This document shows, in pieces, positions 1 to 11,260 of a DNA stretch of 64,000 nt. Source of the stretch: Pseudeuparius sepicola (lineage: Eukaryota; Arthropoda; Insecta; Coleoptera; Anthribidae); assembly GCA_963920635.1 (NCBI GenBank), contig OY987307.1, positions 248,001-312,000 on the forward strand. Reading direction: 5' to 3'. A program made the position numbers and the translations under genes. Below the pieces are notes generated by a model, which ran no database searches, had not been told where the DNA came from, and saw only the letters and a list, made by a program, of their open reading frames with translations. Position 1 is the stretch's first letter; each line of letters begins with the position of its first letter.

Positions 1-498
1 TATTTTGGAAAAAGTAATTCCACAAATATAGTAAATTGTCCTTACGATCTAACTTGCATAGATAGGATAGCATTTAAAAGGGACATATTCCTCGTAATAT
101 CAAATGCGAGGGCAAACTATTTATCGGCAAAACACTATCAAGATGAAGATGGGAGAAGCTTAATCCACGTACCAAAATATGGGCTGTTTCGGAAAATGTA
201 CATGCGGCAGTATTTCAGAAAATGGCTGCCAATGACGTATGTAGTAGACAAAATCTTGCAAAAAATGAAAGCAGCAGGGTACATAGTACATTATAGAAGA
301 TTGCTGGACGATGCCGTAAAAACTGTGTATTGGAAAAACAGGAAGAATAATTTCCAATTCACAGCTTTGGGGTTGAAGGATTTTGGTTGTGTGTTCCTAA
401 TTTTGGAAATAGGATGCTTTTTGGCTACAGTTGTTTTTATCGCAGAGATCATTTTCAGTAAGCGTATAAAATGTTCGGGAAAATGTAATGCACATTGA
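1..498 (+). CDS. IR-1: ionotropic receptor, 3' part (5' end outside window)
   Basis: An open frame runs from base 1 to a TGA at 496-498 and gives the last 165 residues of a divergent ionotropic receptor. It starts in the S2 half of the ligand-binding domain, shown by the family motif CPYDLTC followed by R-x-A-F-K-R-D. It continues through the basic, helical part of S2 (residues about 60-110) to a C-terminal membrane helix (LILEIGCFLATVVFIAEIIF). The same order of motifs is seen in the complete receptors downstream. No start is visible because the gene begins upstream of the window. An AATAAA polyadenylation signal (498-503) overlaps the stop codon. The frame is intact, so the gene could be functional. 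The ligand is unknown. Confidence 0.9.
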   Translation, partial: YFGKSNSTNIVNCPYDLTCIDRIAFKRDIFLVISNARANYLSAKHYQDEDGRSLIHVPKYGLFRKMYMRQYFRKWLPMTYVVDKILQKMKAAGYIVHYRRLLDDAVKTVYWKNRKNNFQFTALGLKDFGCVFLILEIGCFLATVVFIAEIIFSKRIKCSGKCNAH

Positions 499-1049
499 AT
501 AAAATATTCGAAAATTGAAAATTTTTGTTTAATTACAGAAAAAATGTTAAAGGTGATCAAGTATGCCGAATCATCTCAAAGGTACGACACACGTGAAAAA
601 AAAAATAAAACAAGTTTTTATTTAAGCCATGTACAGGGTGTCCAGATTTGGTTGTAAATGCTTTTTATCTCGGTTATTTTTAGAGATAGGGAGTTGCGGC
701 TTTCGCGAACCGTTGCTACTTTTTTGTGAAACGAAAGATACCGTAAATAGATTTTTTATAGCCACCTTCGGTTTTAAGATACAGGGCGAAATTGAAAATT
801 TGCGCTTTTGGGGCATACCTCATATCTTGGGAATGGTTAATGATATTGAAATGGCAGAAACTGTATCTTATAGACATTTTCACGTAGAATTCAGTGCCGT
901 ATTCAGTTTTTACTAAATTTGATAGTGTTTGATATATGGACCAAACTTAGGTTTTTTTAAAATATATATTATATTAAATATTATTTTCTTGCGTTTTCGG
1001 TTGTACATTTAGAAGAACGAATGAATGTCGCGTTTTGAAAATATAGTCC

Positions 1050-2330
1050 AAACTTTTAAGGCACCTTTTTTACAAGGGATCTAAATATGACCTCGCATTT
1101 TTTGTTGACGTCTCCCTGGACAAAAATATGACGATCAACTTTTATTTTTCTTATGGCGGGCGCCAGGGGGGCAATTACTATTATTTTGTCTTCGATGCCA
1201 TTTGCGGCTAGGGCCGACTTTTTTTCCCGATAGAACTAGGATAGCATTCGCTCAAGTACCACGGAAAACCCTAGAAAACCGTAGTAATCCCAGTGTATTT
1301 TTACAATTTTGAAAAGAGGAATTTTTTCTGGTTAAAATGATATGTCACACATTATGCTTTACTTTGTTTTTCCTGCCGTAATATCAAATTATTCGTTTTT
1401 GCATGGAGTGCGTTGGAAACATAAGCCTAGTTACTCATTGTTGCATTTGTTGCGAAGTGTGCTTTGGAATATTGTTTAACGGTTCAGTAAATATTCGGTT
1501 AATGTTAAATTTATTGATTAAATAAATCATAAACATACCACGAGAGTGTTGTTATTTATTCGTCATTTGCCATAACACATTAACACTAAAAAAGTCAAAC
1601 TGGAAACACAAGAACAACAAAAACCTAGACGAGTAGACAATCCTATTTTACAATAAATGTTCAATTTGTCCTCCTTGTTCATCAAGGCACAATGCAGCAT
1701 GTTTCCTTAAATTGTTTATAGCTCGTCTAAAATATAACTTATACCTTCGTCGAAATTTATATTTGAGGAATAATAAATTTTAATCGTCACGCTTTTATTC
1801 ATGTGAAAATTATATTTTTTTCTACAAGCGTGCGGAAAACTACACTTTTCCTAACTCTTGCGGAAAGTGTCTTTTCCACACTCGATTTCTTGGCTGAACT
1901 CCGCTACGCGTCGTTCAGCCAACTGCAATCGCGTGCGGAAAAGTGGCACTTTTCGCACTTGTTAGGAAATACTATTTCACTATTTCGGTAAAGTCAAATA
2001 TCCGTCACACTTAAAATTAATTGTATTAAACTATAAAACGTTATGGGGCTTATGTTTCCAAGGCATTCTATGCAAAAACGTCAAACATTATGGGGCTTAT
2101 GTTTTCAAGGCACTCTAAGCAAAAACGATTAATTTGATTTACGGCAAGAAAAACAAAGTAAAGCATAATGTGTGACATATATCATTTTAACCAGAAAAAA
2201 ATCCTCTTTTCAAAAATGCAAAAATCCAATATGGCGCCCATAAGAAAAATAAAAGTTGATCGTCATATTTTTGTACAGGGAGGCGCCCAAAAAAATGCGA
2301 AGCCATATTTAGATTTCTTGTAAAAAAGTG
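1050..2330. repeat. Large imperfect inverted repeat (arms about 1050-1430 and 2060-2330)
   Basis: The left arm contains GATATGTCACACATTATGC and the right arm contains its complement (GCATAATGTGTGACATAT). The arms also pair through TTTATTTTTCTTATGGCG / GCGCCCATAAGAAAAATAAA and through the CATTTTTG region near the outer ends. The centre holds two short direct repeats of a motif with ATGGGGCTTATGTTT, at about 2041 and 2091. No coding sequence is seen. This is probably an old foldback element, less well preserved than the CAGGGTG elements; its exact ends are unclear. Confidence 0.7.
1825..1975. repeat. Short hairpin cluster (GTGCGGAAAA / TTTTCCGCAC type)
   Basis: Within 150 bases there are repeated GTGCGGAAAA-like and CTTTTCC-like segments that pair with each other. 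There is also a compact hairpin around 1892-1922 (TTGGCTGAACTCC ... GTCGTTCAGCCAA). The composition is much more GC-rich than the surroundings. A related motif (TTTTTCCGTGC / GCACGGAAAAA) recurs at 52470-52517. This is probably the end structure of a small non-autonomous transposon. A 62-codon open frame over it has no recognisable feature and is not called. Confidence 0.5.
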
Positions 2331-2597
2331 TCTTAATAATGTTTAACTAAGAAATGTCCAGCCCCCTTAGTTTTCGTTTAAAAAAATACAAACGAAAACG
2401 ACCTATTTTCAATTTTTTCGCAATATTTTGCTTTGTTTTGCTTCAACCTCGTATCTCTCAAGATAACCAAGATCTCCGTGCATAGGCTCGAAATACGGTC
2501 ACCCTGTCTACGTATATAGTTGAAACCAGAAAATGCGTAGATTTCAAAAATCGAGAAATATGCAATGTGTTCCATCTAAAAAACGTAATTTGGTCTA

Positions 2598-3433
2598 CAG
2601 TGTGGTCATTTAAGTGTGCAACATATGGGATTTTTTTTTTATTAATTGCGCACAACCAAAATACAGATTATTACCGAAAGTTGATGCATGTTCAATAATC
2701 ATATTAAGTGCACTTAGAATGGTTGCAAGTTAAACAGCATACAGGGTAGGTCAAAAAATTTAAAAATTGTACAAGAGTAAATTACCCTTATTTCAAAAAA
2801 TTCATCAAAAGTTTATTACGAAAAGTTGTTTAGAATTAAAAACTATGCTTAAATACCAAAACATAGCCTCTTAAGAAAAAAAAAATCGTCAATTAATTTC
2901 CACAGTTTCTTAATAAACATTTAAAATAAAAATTTTGCACCTATGAGAGTTTTTTAATTATACATGTTTTACCTTCTTCAGAAGAATTTTTGCGAAATTT
3001 TAAAGTTTTGTTTAATATCGTTGCAACAAACATGAAGTTTGTGATTAATTTTACAAATGTGCTTGAATTTGAACGAAGTTATGCGAAATTAATTTAGTTT
3101 TGATTGATTTATGAAATTGTTTAGGGTGAATATTAAAATTAATGTTTAAAAAAAAATTGTCTTAGGAGGCCATGTTTTGGTATTTAGGCATAACTTTTAA
3201 TTCTAGACAACTTTTCTTAATAACATTTTGCTGAATTTTCTGAAATAGGGGTACTTTACTCTTGTACAATTTTTATATTTTTTTACCTACCCTGTATGCT
3301 GTTTGACTTGCAACCATTCTAAGTGCGCCTAATATGATTATCGAACATGCACCAACTTTCGGGAATATTTGAATTTTCGTTGTGCAATTAATAAAAAAAA
3401 TCCTATATGTTGTACACTTAAATGACCACACTG
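2598..3433. mobile_element. Foldback element, CAGTGTGGTCATTTAAG termini, TA flanks
   Basis: This 836-bp near-perfect palindrome starts CAGTGTGGTCATTTAAGTG at 2598 and ends with the complement at 3433, with TA on both sides (2596-2597, 3434-3435). Secondary CAGGGTAGG / CCTACCCTG sites sit about 145 bases inside each end, so it may be one foldback nested in another, or a composite. There is no transposase. It would be mobilised in trans by a TA-targeting (Tc1/mariner-type) transposase. A one-armed relative lies at 7157-7535. Confidence 0.85.
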
Positions 3434-3814
3434 TATATCTCAAAAACACGACATTCATTTGTTTTATGAATACATACCTGAAACCGCAAAAAAGTTTTAT
3501 ACAATTATTCATTATTTTCATTTTTTTTTTCCAAAATTGAAAATAAAAAATTATGGGGGTAGAATCTTATGTGAATAACCCTGTAGCTGAAATAAAAGGT
3601 TGTTTTTAAAAAGGTTTTTAATGGTTAGGGGTTCAATTCCGGGTAGACCATAATTTATCGTTTTCCATGTGTGTATAATTTCATAATAATTGATAGGCGT
3701 GAATAATGCCCATATTATTGAAACCTATTTAAATAAGATTTATGGATGTCATAATGGACTATTTTTTAACGATACAAAAAAACACATGTGTCTATACTAT
3801 AGTATCTCCAAACG

Positions 3815-5413
3815 ATGTATCTTCCTATCACGTTATTTTTTATGTTAAGTCTCTCTTATCTTGCTTCAAGTTATGATTTTGAAATACAAATACAGAATGA
3901 AGCTGATGTACGAACATTAGATTTCATAAAGAAATACTTTACTGATACCGCATGTGTTCATCAGATGTATTCGGACAATATCATAACTGGTACTCCTACG
4001 GTATGTTACAACAGATTTGTCAAGAAGATTTTTATGGTTTATGACAAATTTCCTGATGGTTACATTATTGGAAACAACAAAAATATCCCCGAAAAAATTT
4101 TACAACGAATTTCTAGATACCGTTCTTTCAATCGTCGAGCAAAATTCATCATTATTTCTAAAAAAATAACCATCAAAAATATTTTAAAAGTAGCAAAAAA
4201 GTCGCACATAACAAAACTATGTATTGTGCGTCCGCAAAATTTTAGCTGTAACTGTTTGAAGCTCCCAAACGCCGAAAGCGAAGGACATTGGAAAAACAAA
4301 AAGGTGACGGTTTGTTACAAACCAATCGAAGCATGGTCTACTTGCGAAGGTTGCAGAAATTTCGATGGTTTGGAAATAGAAATATTCAAGTTTATCGGGA
4401 AGCATCTAAAGATGAACGTTACCTTTTTGAAAGTCGACCAAACGATAGAACTGAAGAGAAAGTTCGCGAACAGAAAAGTTAAGAGCGTTTGCGACGTGTT
4501 GCTCAGCAGTATGATAACCGCCATCAAATATATCGAGTTTGATTTTGGATATATTCACATGCAGGACGACTTAAATTATATCGTACCAACTTCTAAGAAA
4601 ATCGAAGGATGTAGACTGTTGCTTCTAATTTTCGACCCGAACGTATGGATCGTTTATTTGGCAACAATGTTATCGTTTCTTGTAGCGCTTAAGTTGATTT
4701 TCAAAAACGTAAGCTTGGTATCAATCGTGCAAGTGTTGCTGGAAGCTGGCTTCAGCATAAGACTGAAGAGCACGTCTTTAAAAGCTTTCGGTTTCTTGTT
4801 GGTGGTTGCCGTCCTGTATATCAACTGTATTTTCAAGAGTAAGCTGCTGTTCTTCCTCACTGGTACCGTCATGGAGAAACAAATATCCACGATGGAGGAC
4901 ATACTGAAGTCAGATTTGAAGTACGGATTCTACAGTCATTTCAACGACGGTAGAGAGAGACTACGGAACAGCGTGGACTGCCCTTACGACCTCACTTGTA
5001 TTAACCGAACGGCATTCGAACGTGACATGTTTGTGATATTGTCAGCTATAAGAGCAAGATATTTATCGGCAACGAAGTATATGGACAAAGACGGCCGATG
5101 TTTGATAACGATATCGAAGGCCAGATTCAGGAAAACCTATCAGTCGCAAGTATTTCCTAAAGGATCGCCGCTAAGAAACGTGGCAAGCAAGATCCTGTTC
5201 AGGATGCATAGCTCCGGATATATTGTGAGATTCAGACAATTGCTGGACGATTCCCTGAGAATGGTGTACTGGAGTAACAGGAAGGGGCAGATTATGTTTA
5301 AGATGTTGGGTTTGAGAGAGCTGAAATGTGCGTTCACGGTGTTTGGTATAGGCAGTTCTGCAGCTCTTGCCGTTTTTGTTGTGGAAATACTCATCCATCA
5401 ATATATACGTTAA
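3815..5413 (+). CDS. IR-2: divergent ionotropic receptor, intronless, complete
   Basis: The 532-residue protein is a member of the insect ionotropic receptor family (variant ionotropic glutamate receptors), probably a ligand-gated cation channel subunit in the dendrite membrane of a chemosensory neuron. Residues 1-19 form a signal peptide. The N-terminal domain (20-160) is short and lacks an iGluR-type amino-terminal domain. S1 begins near 165 with TVCYKPIEAW and carries a C-x-x-C pair (TCEGC). TM1 is about 270-296, pore loop plus TM2 about 321-350 (ending FKSKLLFFLTG), S2 holds CPYDLTC near 390, and TM3 is about 505-528. At the place where glutamate receptors have the ligand-binding arginine, the sequence reads IKYIEFDF, with lysine. 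The start ATG is directly followed by the signal peptide. The gene is most similar to IR-3 and IR-4. Confidence 0.95.
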   Translation: MYLPITLFFMLSLSYLASSYDFEIQIQNEADVRTLDFIKKYFTDTACVHQMYSDNIITGTPTVCYNRFVKKIFMVYDKFPDGYIIGNNKNIPEKILQRISRYRSFNRRAKFIIISKKITIKNILKVAKKSHITKLCIVRPQNFSCNCLKLPNAESEGHWKNKKVTVCYKPIEAWSTCEGCRNFDGLEIEIFKFIGKHLKMNVTFLKVDQTIELKRKFANRKVKSVCDVLLSSMITAIKYIEFDFGYIHMQDDLNYIVPTSKKIEGCRLLLLIFDPNVWIVYLATMLSFLVALKLIFKNVSLVSIVQVLLEAGFSIRLKSTSLKAFGFLLVVAVLYINCIFKSKLLFFLTGTVMEKQISTMEDILKSDLKYGFYSHFNDGRERLRNSVDCPYDLTCINRTAFERDMFVILSAIRARYLSATKYMDKDGRCLITISKARFRKTYQSQVFPKGSPLRNVASKILFRMHSSGYIVRFRQLLDDSLRMVYWSNRKGQIMFKMLGLRELKCAFTVFGIGSSAALAVFVVEILIHQYIR

Positions 5414-7156
5414 ATTCTGTAATAATAGGGTTCTTGTTAAAACAATAATTATCCCTTGTATAAGATCCTACGATTATTTCTAAAAATAATATGTAGGTAC
5501 GTAATTAGCAAGTTTGTAGACTTTCCTCGAAATTTAGCGGGAAATGGGCTAGCACGATTAAATTTTAAAAATTAACTCGATGATTGCAATGGTGAACTAC
5601 AGACATCCACTTCCCTAAAAAACCCTTGTCCGAGATAAATATCCAAAATCTCAAAAATTTTAAAATACCTTAAGGTAGTAACACAGCCGGCTCTAGGAAA
5701 GCCCTGAAGTTGAGGAAGCTGGCAACATGGCTTGCGGGTCTGCGCGGCGTGGCCTGTCACTCCCTGTCAGTTGATTTTACAAGAGATTTACCAGAATTAA
5801 TTTGTGTAGTGCGGGTAGTGCTATCGTCGCCAGATTGCTACGACGAGGCAGTGTGTCTCTGGGTGGAAACAGACAACCCTAAGTGCTGGTGACAGCTTTT
5901 TTTATAAATTTGTTTTGTTTGTGAAAAACTGAAACATTTCTCTAAAAGTTCCAAGTGAAGAATCGTTCCTTTAGAATTTCAAACCTCAATATGCCTAAAA
6001 CCGTCGAGGGAAGCTAGAACCCCAGATTTTCTGGGCTAGAACTTTGTTGGCTGTAAGTCAAATCGTAATAACTAGGTTTTCTTTGCTTGACGGCAAGCGG
6101 TCAACTTGTATTCGTTTTGGGTTTCCCAAAGGACAAACATTTAAGAATAAAATGATTAAGGGCCCATTGCATAGACAAACCCCAGAAAAATTCGTCCTTT
6201 TCTGGGGACAAACTAAAGTACCCTTTAAAATTAAAGGAGTTTTCTAACAATCCAACCATTGTTTAGTATTGTTGCAAAAGTTTCTTTACCTAATGTTAAA
6301 GTCAAAAGATAATTTAGTTGAATGTATTATGGAATGGACCCTAAACTGCCATTTCAATCAGAAGAGATTACTCTCCTTCACAATATGCTGTTCTACTGTT
6401 CTCTGTTCGCTTGTCGTTTGTATTTTTATGAAATTTTAACCATAAGGGAAGATAGGTATGACAACATTTTTGTGTGCAATAGCACTAGTAAAGCTCAAAG
6501 GTTGCAATACATTAAATAATAGATATTCATTTGTAAGCTGGAGACATTTGAATGGAAAAGTATTATTTACCTTTGTTCCACGAATCATTGCAAACGGGCA
6601 CCGGCAACATTGCAATGCCGTTTCTCCCGACAGGCATAGAGGTTATACCAAGTTTACTGTTCAATAAAACGACGAAACTGTAGATTTCAGCAACTTCGTT
6701 TTTAATTATCATAAATAAATAAGGATTAAAAGCCGTTGTTTCATTTATTAAGCGTTATGTTGGTGCATCTACTGTAAACAGAGTATGATTTTAGAGCAAT
6801 TAAAAATAGTGCCAAGTAGGTACCCTGTTATTGTTATATTTTCTAAAGCAATGGTCTATCTAGAGTTAGAGTCTGTATAGTTATACCGGGACTACTTTCA
6901 GTATGTATAATATCATTTTAAAACTCACATTATACTATACCTAGTAGTGCTTAAATTATAAACACGTTTTTTTTATACCCTCATAACTGTAAATTATAAG
7001 ATAAGATAGAATAATAATAGGTAGATGTTGTCAGATGTAATAATTAACTTATTTTTTAGTTTTTAAGTCTAAAATAAGCAATGTTGTATGTTTTATGTGT
7101 ATATTAGTCAAATCATTATTTTTTTTCAATAAAATTAGACTATTTTCATGTATACA

Positions 7157-7535
7157 GTGTGTTCATTTAAGTGTGCAACATATGGGATTTTATTTATTAA
7201 TTGCACAACGAAAATAATAAAATAATAAAATGTTATTGAGAAAAGTTGTCTAGAATTAAAAGTTATGCCTAAATACCAAAACATGGCCTCCTAAGAAAAA
7301 AATATTTTTTTGAAAAACATTAACAATGTCCTAAGAAAAAAATTGTTTTAATATTCACCCTAAAAAAAATCAGTCAAAACTAAATCAATTTCAGATAACT
7401 TTTTTCAAATTCAAGCATATTTGTAAAATTCTTAGTTTTTTAGGGAATCACTAATTTCATGTTTGTTGTAACTATACTAAACAAAACTTTAAAATTTCGC
7501 AAAAATTCTTCTGAACAAGGTAAAACATTAGTAAT
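7157..7535. mobile_element. Truncated (one-armed) copy of the CAGTGTG foldback family
   Basis: The sequence begins CAGTGTGTTCATTTAAGTG after TA (7155-7156) and follows the 2598-3433 element inward: the conserved CAACATATGGGATTTT, then CTAGAATTAAAAGTTATGCC, then the CTTCTGAACAAGGTAAAAC region near 7510. The second arm is missing, so this is a half element left by deletion or incomplete transposition. Confidence 0.75.
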
Positions 7536-8068
7536 GATAATATATTAATAGCGGCTTAGAAGATTCATTCCCCTGCCATATTTCATTTTTGATTCAATTC
7601 ATCCAAATTTATAAATAAAATGGTGTTCAATACACAAAATACGATGAAATGAGGTAGAAACTCGTGAAACAGTTCGAAGAAGAAGGATTCAAAATCAACC
7701 TTGCTTTTGTCGAAATGAAATGTTTTGATACCTATGGGTGCAGGAAATAGTATTAATAAACTGTATGAACTACAGAGATATATTTAGCAATGAATAATTT
7801 GCACCTTAAATACTTAATTTAAGGTATTTTGAACTTTTCAAGATTTTGAGTAGATATCTATTTACCTTGAACAATGGACTTACGGGTGACTAGATGACTG
7901 TAGTTCGCAATAGCAACCATCAAAACAATTTTAATTTTTTTTGTTTTTATTATGTAATCGCGTCTGACGTCACTGATTTGGAAATAGGCTACATTTGGCT
8001 ACATGGTTAGTGTACATTTTATGTCTACGATCTCCGATCTCTTTCCAGCTGAGAAATATTGTAGAAGG

Positions 8069-8103
8069 TTATATAGGGTGGCTTATATATATGCCACCCT
8101 GTA
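8069..8103. repeat. Minimal CAGGGTGGC-type palindrome in the IR-3 promoter
   Basis: A 35-bp hairpin, TATAGGGTGGC ... GCCACCCTGTATA. It is absent from the paralogous position upstream of IR-4, where GAAATATTGTA runs straight into TATTTAAG (about 12541-12560). It therefore looks like a late insertion or the minimal footprint of a CAGGGTG-family foldback. Confidence 0.6.
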
Positions 8104-8245
8104 TATTTAAGTTATTCTATTGACACCATAACATTTAATATTGATTGATGAGCAACAATAATACCAATATATTATTGAAACCTATTTAAATTTAAGTAAG
8201 ATATTATTTAGTGGCCTCTATATTTGGCTAAATGTCCGTATGGAG

Positions 8246-8254
8246 TATAAAAAG
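8246..8254 (+). promoter_or_regulatory. Candidate TATA box of IR-3
   Basis: TATAAAAAG lies 43 bases before the IR-3 ATG. The paralogous IR-4 promoter reads CCCTATATAGCCC at this place, so the box is altered there. Short 5' untranslated regions fit the other receptors of the array. This is a motif match only. Confidence 0.4.
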
Positions 8255-8288
8255 CTCATGTAGTTAGTGTTAAATATATATCCTCCTG

Positions 8289-9890
8289 ATGTACTTACCT
8301 GCCATGTTTTGTATTTTCTTTCGTTTTTGTATCGTTTCAAGCTTTAACTTCGAAACACAAATGCTAAACAAAGCTGATGTAAGAACATTAGATTTCATAA
8401 AGAAATACTTTTATGATACCGCATGTGTCCATCAGATACATTCGGACGTGATCACAACCGGTAGGCCTATGCTACGGTACAACAGATTCGTCAAGAAGAT
8501 TTTTATGGTTTATGACAAATTTGCAGATGGCTACATCATCGGAAACAAAAAGAATGACCCCGAAGAAACTTTAGAGCGAATTTCCCGATATCACTCCTTT
8601 AATCGTCGTGCTAGGTTCATCGTTATTTCCGAAAAAACGGACAACAAAAATATTACAAAAGTTGCAAAAAAGTTGCACATAACAAGATTATGTGTTGTGC
8701 GACCGCGAAATTTCAGCTACGACTGCTTGAAGCTCCCAAACGCCGAAAGCGAAGGATATTGGAAAAACAAAAACGTGACGGTGTGTTACAGGCCCATCGA
8801 AGCGTGGACTACTTGCGGAGGTTGTAGAAATTTCGAAGGTTTGGAAATCGAAACGTTCAAGTTTATGGCGAAATATTTAAGTATGAACGCGAAATTTTTT
8901 AAACTCGATCGAATAGAACTCAAAAAGAAGCTGGCAAACAGAAAAGTTAAGATAGTTTGCGACCTGTTGCTGAGTAGCTTGATATATGCCGTCAAATATA
9001 TTGAGTTTGATGTCGGACATACTTACATGCAGGACGACTTATTGTACATCGTGCCAACTGCAAAGAAAATCGAAGGGTGTAGACAGTTGTTTCTAATTTT
9101 CGACCCAAGCGTATGGATTGTTTATTTAGTAATGATTTTGTCGTTTCTTGTAGCGTTTAAAACGATTTTCAAAGATGTAAGCTTGATATCAATCGTGCAG
9201 TTGTTGCTAGATGCTGGCTTGAGCATAAGACCAAAGAGCACGTCTTTAAAAGCTCTCGCTTTTGTGCTGGTGGTTGCAGTTATGTGCGTCAACACGATGT
9301 TCAAAACTAAACTACTATTTTTCCTCACTGGCAGCGTTAGGGAGAAACAAATATCCACGATGGACGATATACTGAAGTCCGATTTGAAATACGGAATGTT
9401 CGTGAATTTTAACGATGACGGTAGAGAGAAACTACGGAACAGTGTGGACTGCCCTTACGACCTCACCTGTATGAACCGAACGGCATTCAAAGGAGACATG
9501 TTTGTGATAATATCGGATACGAGGGCAAGATATTTATCGGCCACATTGTACATGGACAAAGACGGCAGGAGTTTGATAACGGCGTCGAAAGCCGTACAGA
9601 GGAAAACGTATCGGGCGCCGGTTTTTCCAAAAGGGTCACCACTGACGAAGGTGGTAGACAAGTTACTGTTCAAGATGCAGAGGTCCGGGTATATTGCCAG
9701 AGTCAGACGATTGCTGGAGGATTCCGTGAGAATGGTGTACTGGAGTAACAGCAGGGGGCACATAATGTTCAATACGTTGAATTTGGGCGAACTGAGATGC
9801 GCATTTGTTGTGTTCGGAATAGGAAATTTCGTCTCTCTTGCCGTTTTCGTTTTCGAAATGTTTGTTCGCTATTACAAAATAAATAAATAA
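8289..9890 (+). CDS. IR-3: divergent ionotropic receptor, intronless, complete
   Basis: The 533-residue chemoreceptor channel subunit has the same architecture as IR-2: signal peptide 1-18, S1 from about 164 (TVCYRPIEAW, TCGGC), TM1 about 270-297, pore and TM2 about 321-351 (FKTKLLFFLTG), S2 with CPYDLTC near 391, TM3 about 506-529. It is a recent duplicate of IR-4: my hand alignment finds about 44 amino-acid differences in 533 residues and no indel. About 20 silent changes were noticed, so replacing changes outnumber silent ones. The similarity extends about 660 bases upstream and about 20 bases downstream. The candidate ligand-arginine position is lysine (VKYIEFDVG). The last codons overlap AATAAA repeats that may serve in polyadenylation. 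Confidence 0.95.
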   Translation: MYLPAMFCIFFRFCIVSSFNFETQMLNKADVRTLDFIKKYFYDTACVHQIHSDVITTGRPMLRYNRFVKKIFMVYDKFADGYIIGNKKNDPEETLERISRYHSFNRRARFIVISEKTDNKNITKVAKKLHITRLCVVRPRNFSYDCLKLPNAESEGYWKNKNVTVCYRPIEAWTTCGGCRNFEGLEIETFKFMAKYLSMNAKFFKLDRIELKKKLANRKVKIVCDLLLSSLIYAVKYIEFDVGHTYMQDDLLYIVPTAKKIEGCRQLFLIFDPSVWIVYLVMILSFLVAFKTIFKDVSLISIVQLLLDAGLSIRPKSTSLKALAFVLVVAVMCVNTMFKTKLLFFLTGSVREKQISTMDDILKSDLKYGMFVNFNDDGREKLRNSVDCPYDLTCMNRTAFKGDMFVIISDTRARYLSATLYMDKDGRSLITASKAVQRKTYRAPVFPKGSPLTKVVDKLLFKMQRSGYIARVRRLLEDSVRMVYWSNSRGHIMFNTLNLGELRCAFVVFGIGNFVSLAVFVFEMFVRYYKINK

Positions 9891-11070
9891 TGTTATTTCG
9901 TAATGATCTATATAATATAATATGATATGTGTGCTCTAGTAGTTTGCACAAAATCGTCCTTTGAATTATTGAATGTTTGTATCAGAGGTGTTAATTGTTG
10001 TGTTACCACATCGTGCTGTGAAAATGGTATATTATTGTATTGTTATAATATTAATGAAAAAAACGACATTGTTGAATGTTATGTTTCTTGCGAAAAGAAT
10101 GCTAGGCGTGAATACACACGAACACAAATATACTCAGGGACAGTCTACCTAATCACACGAATTTCAAATTTATTTATAACAAATTGGGAAATATTGGAAG
10201 TTTAAAAAATAAAGAGAGGAGAAATAAATCACTACATGTTTTAACTGAAAATATGTAGGGAGCAGTCTTATTATACTTCGTGGAAAATCCGAGACATTTG
10301 ATTAAAGATGCATATTTGCAAATATCATGGAGCTCAGTCCATAGATTGTTGCAAATGCATAAGTTTAGGCCATAATAATTGTTATCGCCCAGTTCAAAAA
10401 CTGTATAAAAATGATAATTATAGAAGGCGAGGAGAATATTATTTCCGTTTATTGTTGGAGAGGCAAGCGGAAAATGATCAGTTTATAGCTGCGTATTTTT
10501 ATCACTTGTAAATTATCACTATAAAGATTACACTATACTATTATACTATTAACTAACTACTACTAGACATGACTATTCTATTACTAATCCTATGGTTATT
10601 AGTTATTACTATTACAGATTGTATATTGTGAAGTGATGAAGCCACTTTTACAACATGTGGCGTTTTTAATAGAAGAAATACCAGCGTCCAGAAATATACT
10701 AATCTCTAGGCTTTGGAAATACTCACTATTGGTCATCAGAAAATACCCTGCAGTTTATTTCAACGACAAGGTCGAACTTCAATAAGAATGTTTGGTGGTA
10801 TTTTTCGGAATTACAAAATTGATGCAGTATTCTTTGAAGGTGTTTGAACAGGACTATTTCTGCGGAGTATATGGGGAGAGGTGAAATACGAGGGCGGTTC
10901 ACCAATTATTGTCCCTATAGACTAATTGGCGTAATCGCCAATCGGTAATCTAGTAATACAACTGTCAATATCTGTCAGTCTTGCTTTCCAAATTTCAATA
11001 TCACAACGTTTCGAATATTCGAGAAAGAATTTTTATTCTTCGGTTAAAATTGAGAAAAAAGAAAGTGTAA

Positions 11071-11260
11071 TAAAATACCTTCATATCAAACTTAAAGAAC
11101 AACTGCGTGGTTCTCGATTTTTGAGCGATGAAGAAGTGATTGAAGTTGTAAACGGCTGGTTGGGAGAGCAAGAAGAACAATTATTTTTCAAAGTTTCCAA
11201 GAGCTTCAACATCGTTTTGGGAAATGTATTAGACTTTCAGCGGATTATGTAGAAAAGTAA
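11071..11260 (+). pseudogene. Mariner transposase, C-terminal relic
   Basis: The plus strand reads LKEQLRGSRFLSDEEV and then VVNGWLGEQEEQLFF, the typical C-terminal end of mariner transposases (the SETMAR-like group). After a one-base frame change at about 11207, LQHRFGKCIRLSADYVEK follows and ends in TAA at 11258-11260. The catalytic DDE core is not recognisable upstream. This is a dead 5'-truncated copy, not a host gene. Confidence 0.75.

Larger units (their letters stand above)
499..3814. other. Spacer between IR-1 and IR-2, filled with repeats
   Basis: I see no gene here. At 604-632 there is a piece of the CTTGTCGCG-family arm (AAGTTTTTATTTAAGCC) joined to a CAGGGTGTCC terminus. Inverted repeats lie at about 1050-1430 and 2060-2330, a TA-flanked foldback lies at 2598-3433, and a hairpin-rich GC-rich stretch lies at 1825-1975. 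The last 380 bases before IR-2 hold its promoter, with no motif strong enough to name. Confidence 0.7.
5414..8288. other. Spacer between IR-2 and IR-3
   Basis: No convincing gene. Base composition is less AT-rich at about 5690-5900, where short open frames have no recognisable feature. A one-armed foldback copy is at 7157-7535. From 7620 to the IR-3 start the sequence is paralogous to the region upstream of IR-4 (11670-12719), so this is duplicated promoter DNA. Confidence 0.6.

Noticed and set aside
3617..3651. GGTTCAATTCC box resembling the T-arm of a tRNA or the B box of a SINE
   Set aside because: The five bases on either side of the TTCAATT loop do not pair, and no A box or cloverleaf can be drawn upstream.
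9927..10511. Open frames of 92 and 67 codons after IR-3
   Set aside because: No signal peptide, domain or similarity to anything else in the window; codon use looks random.
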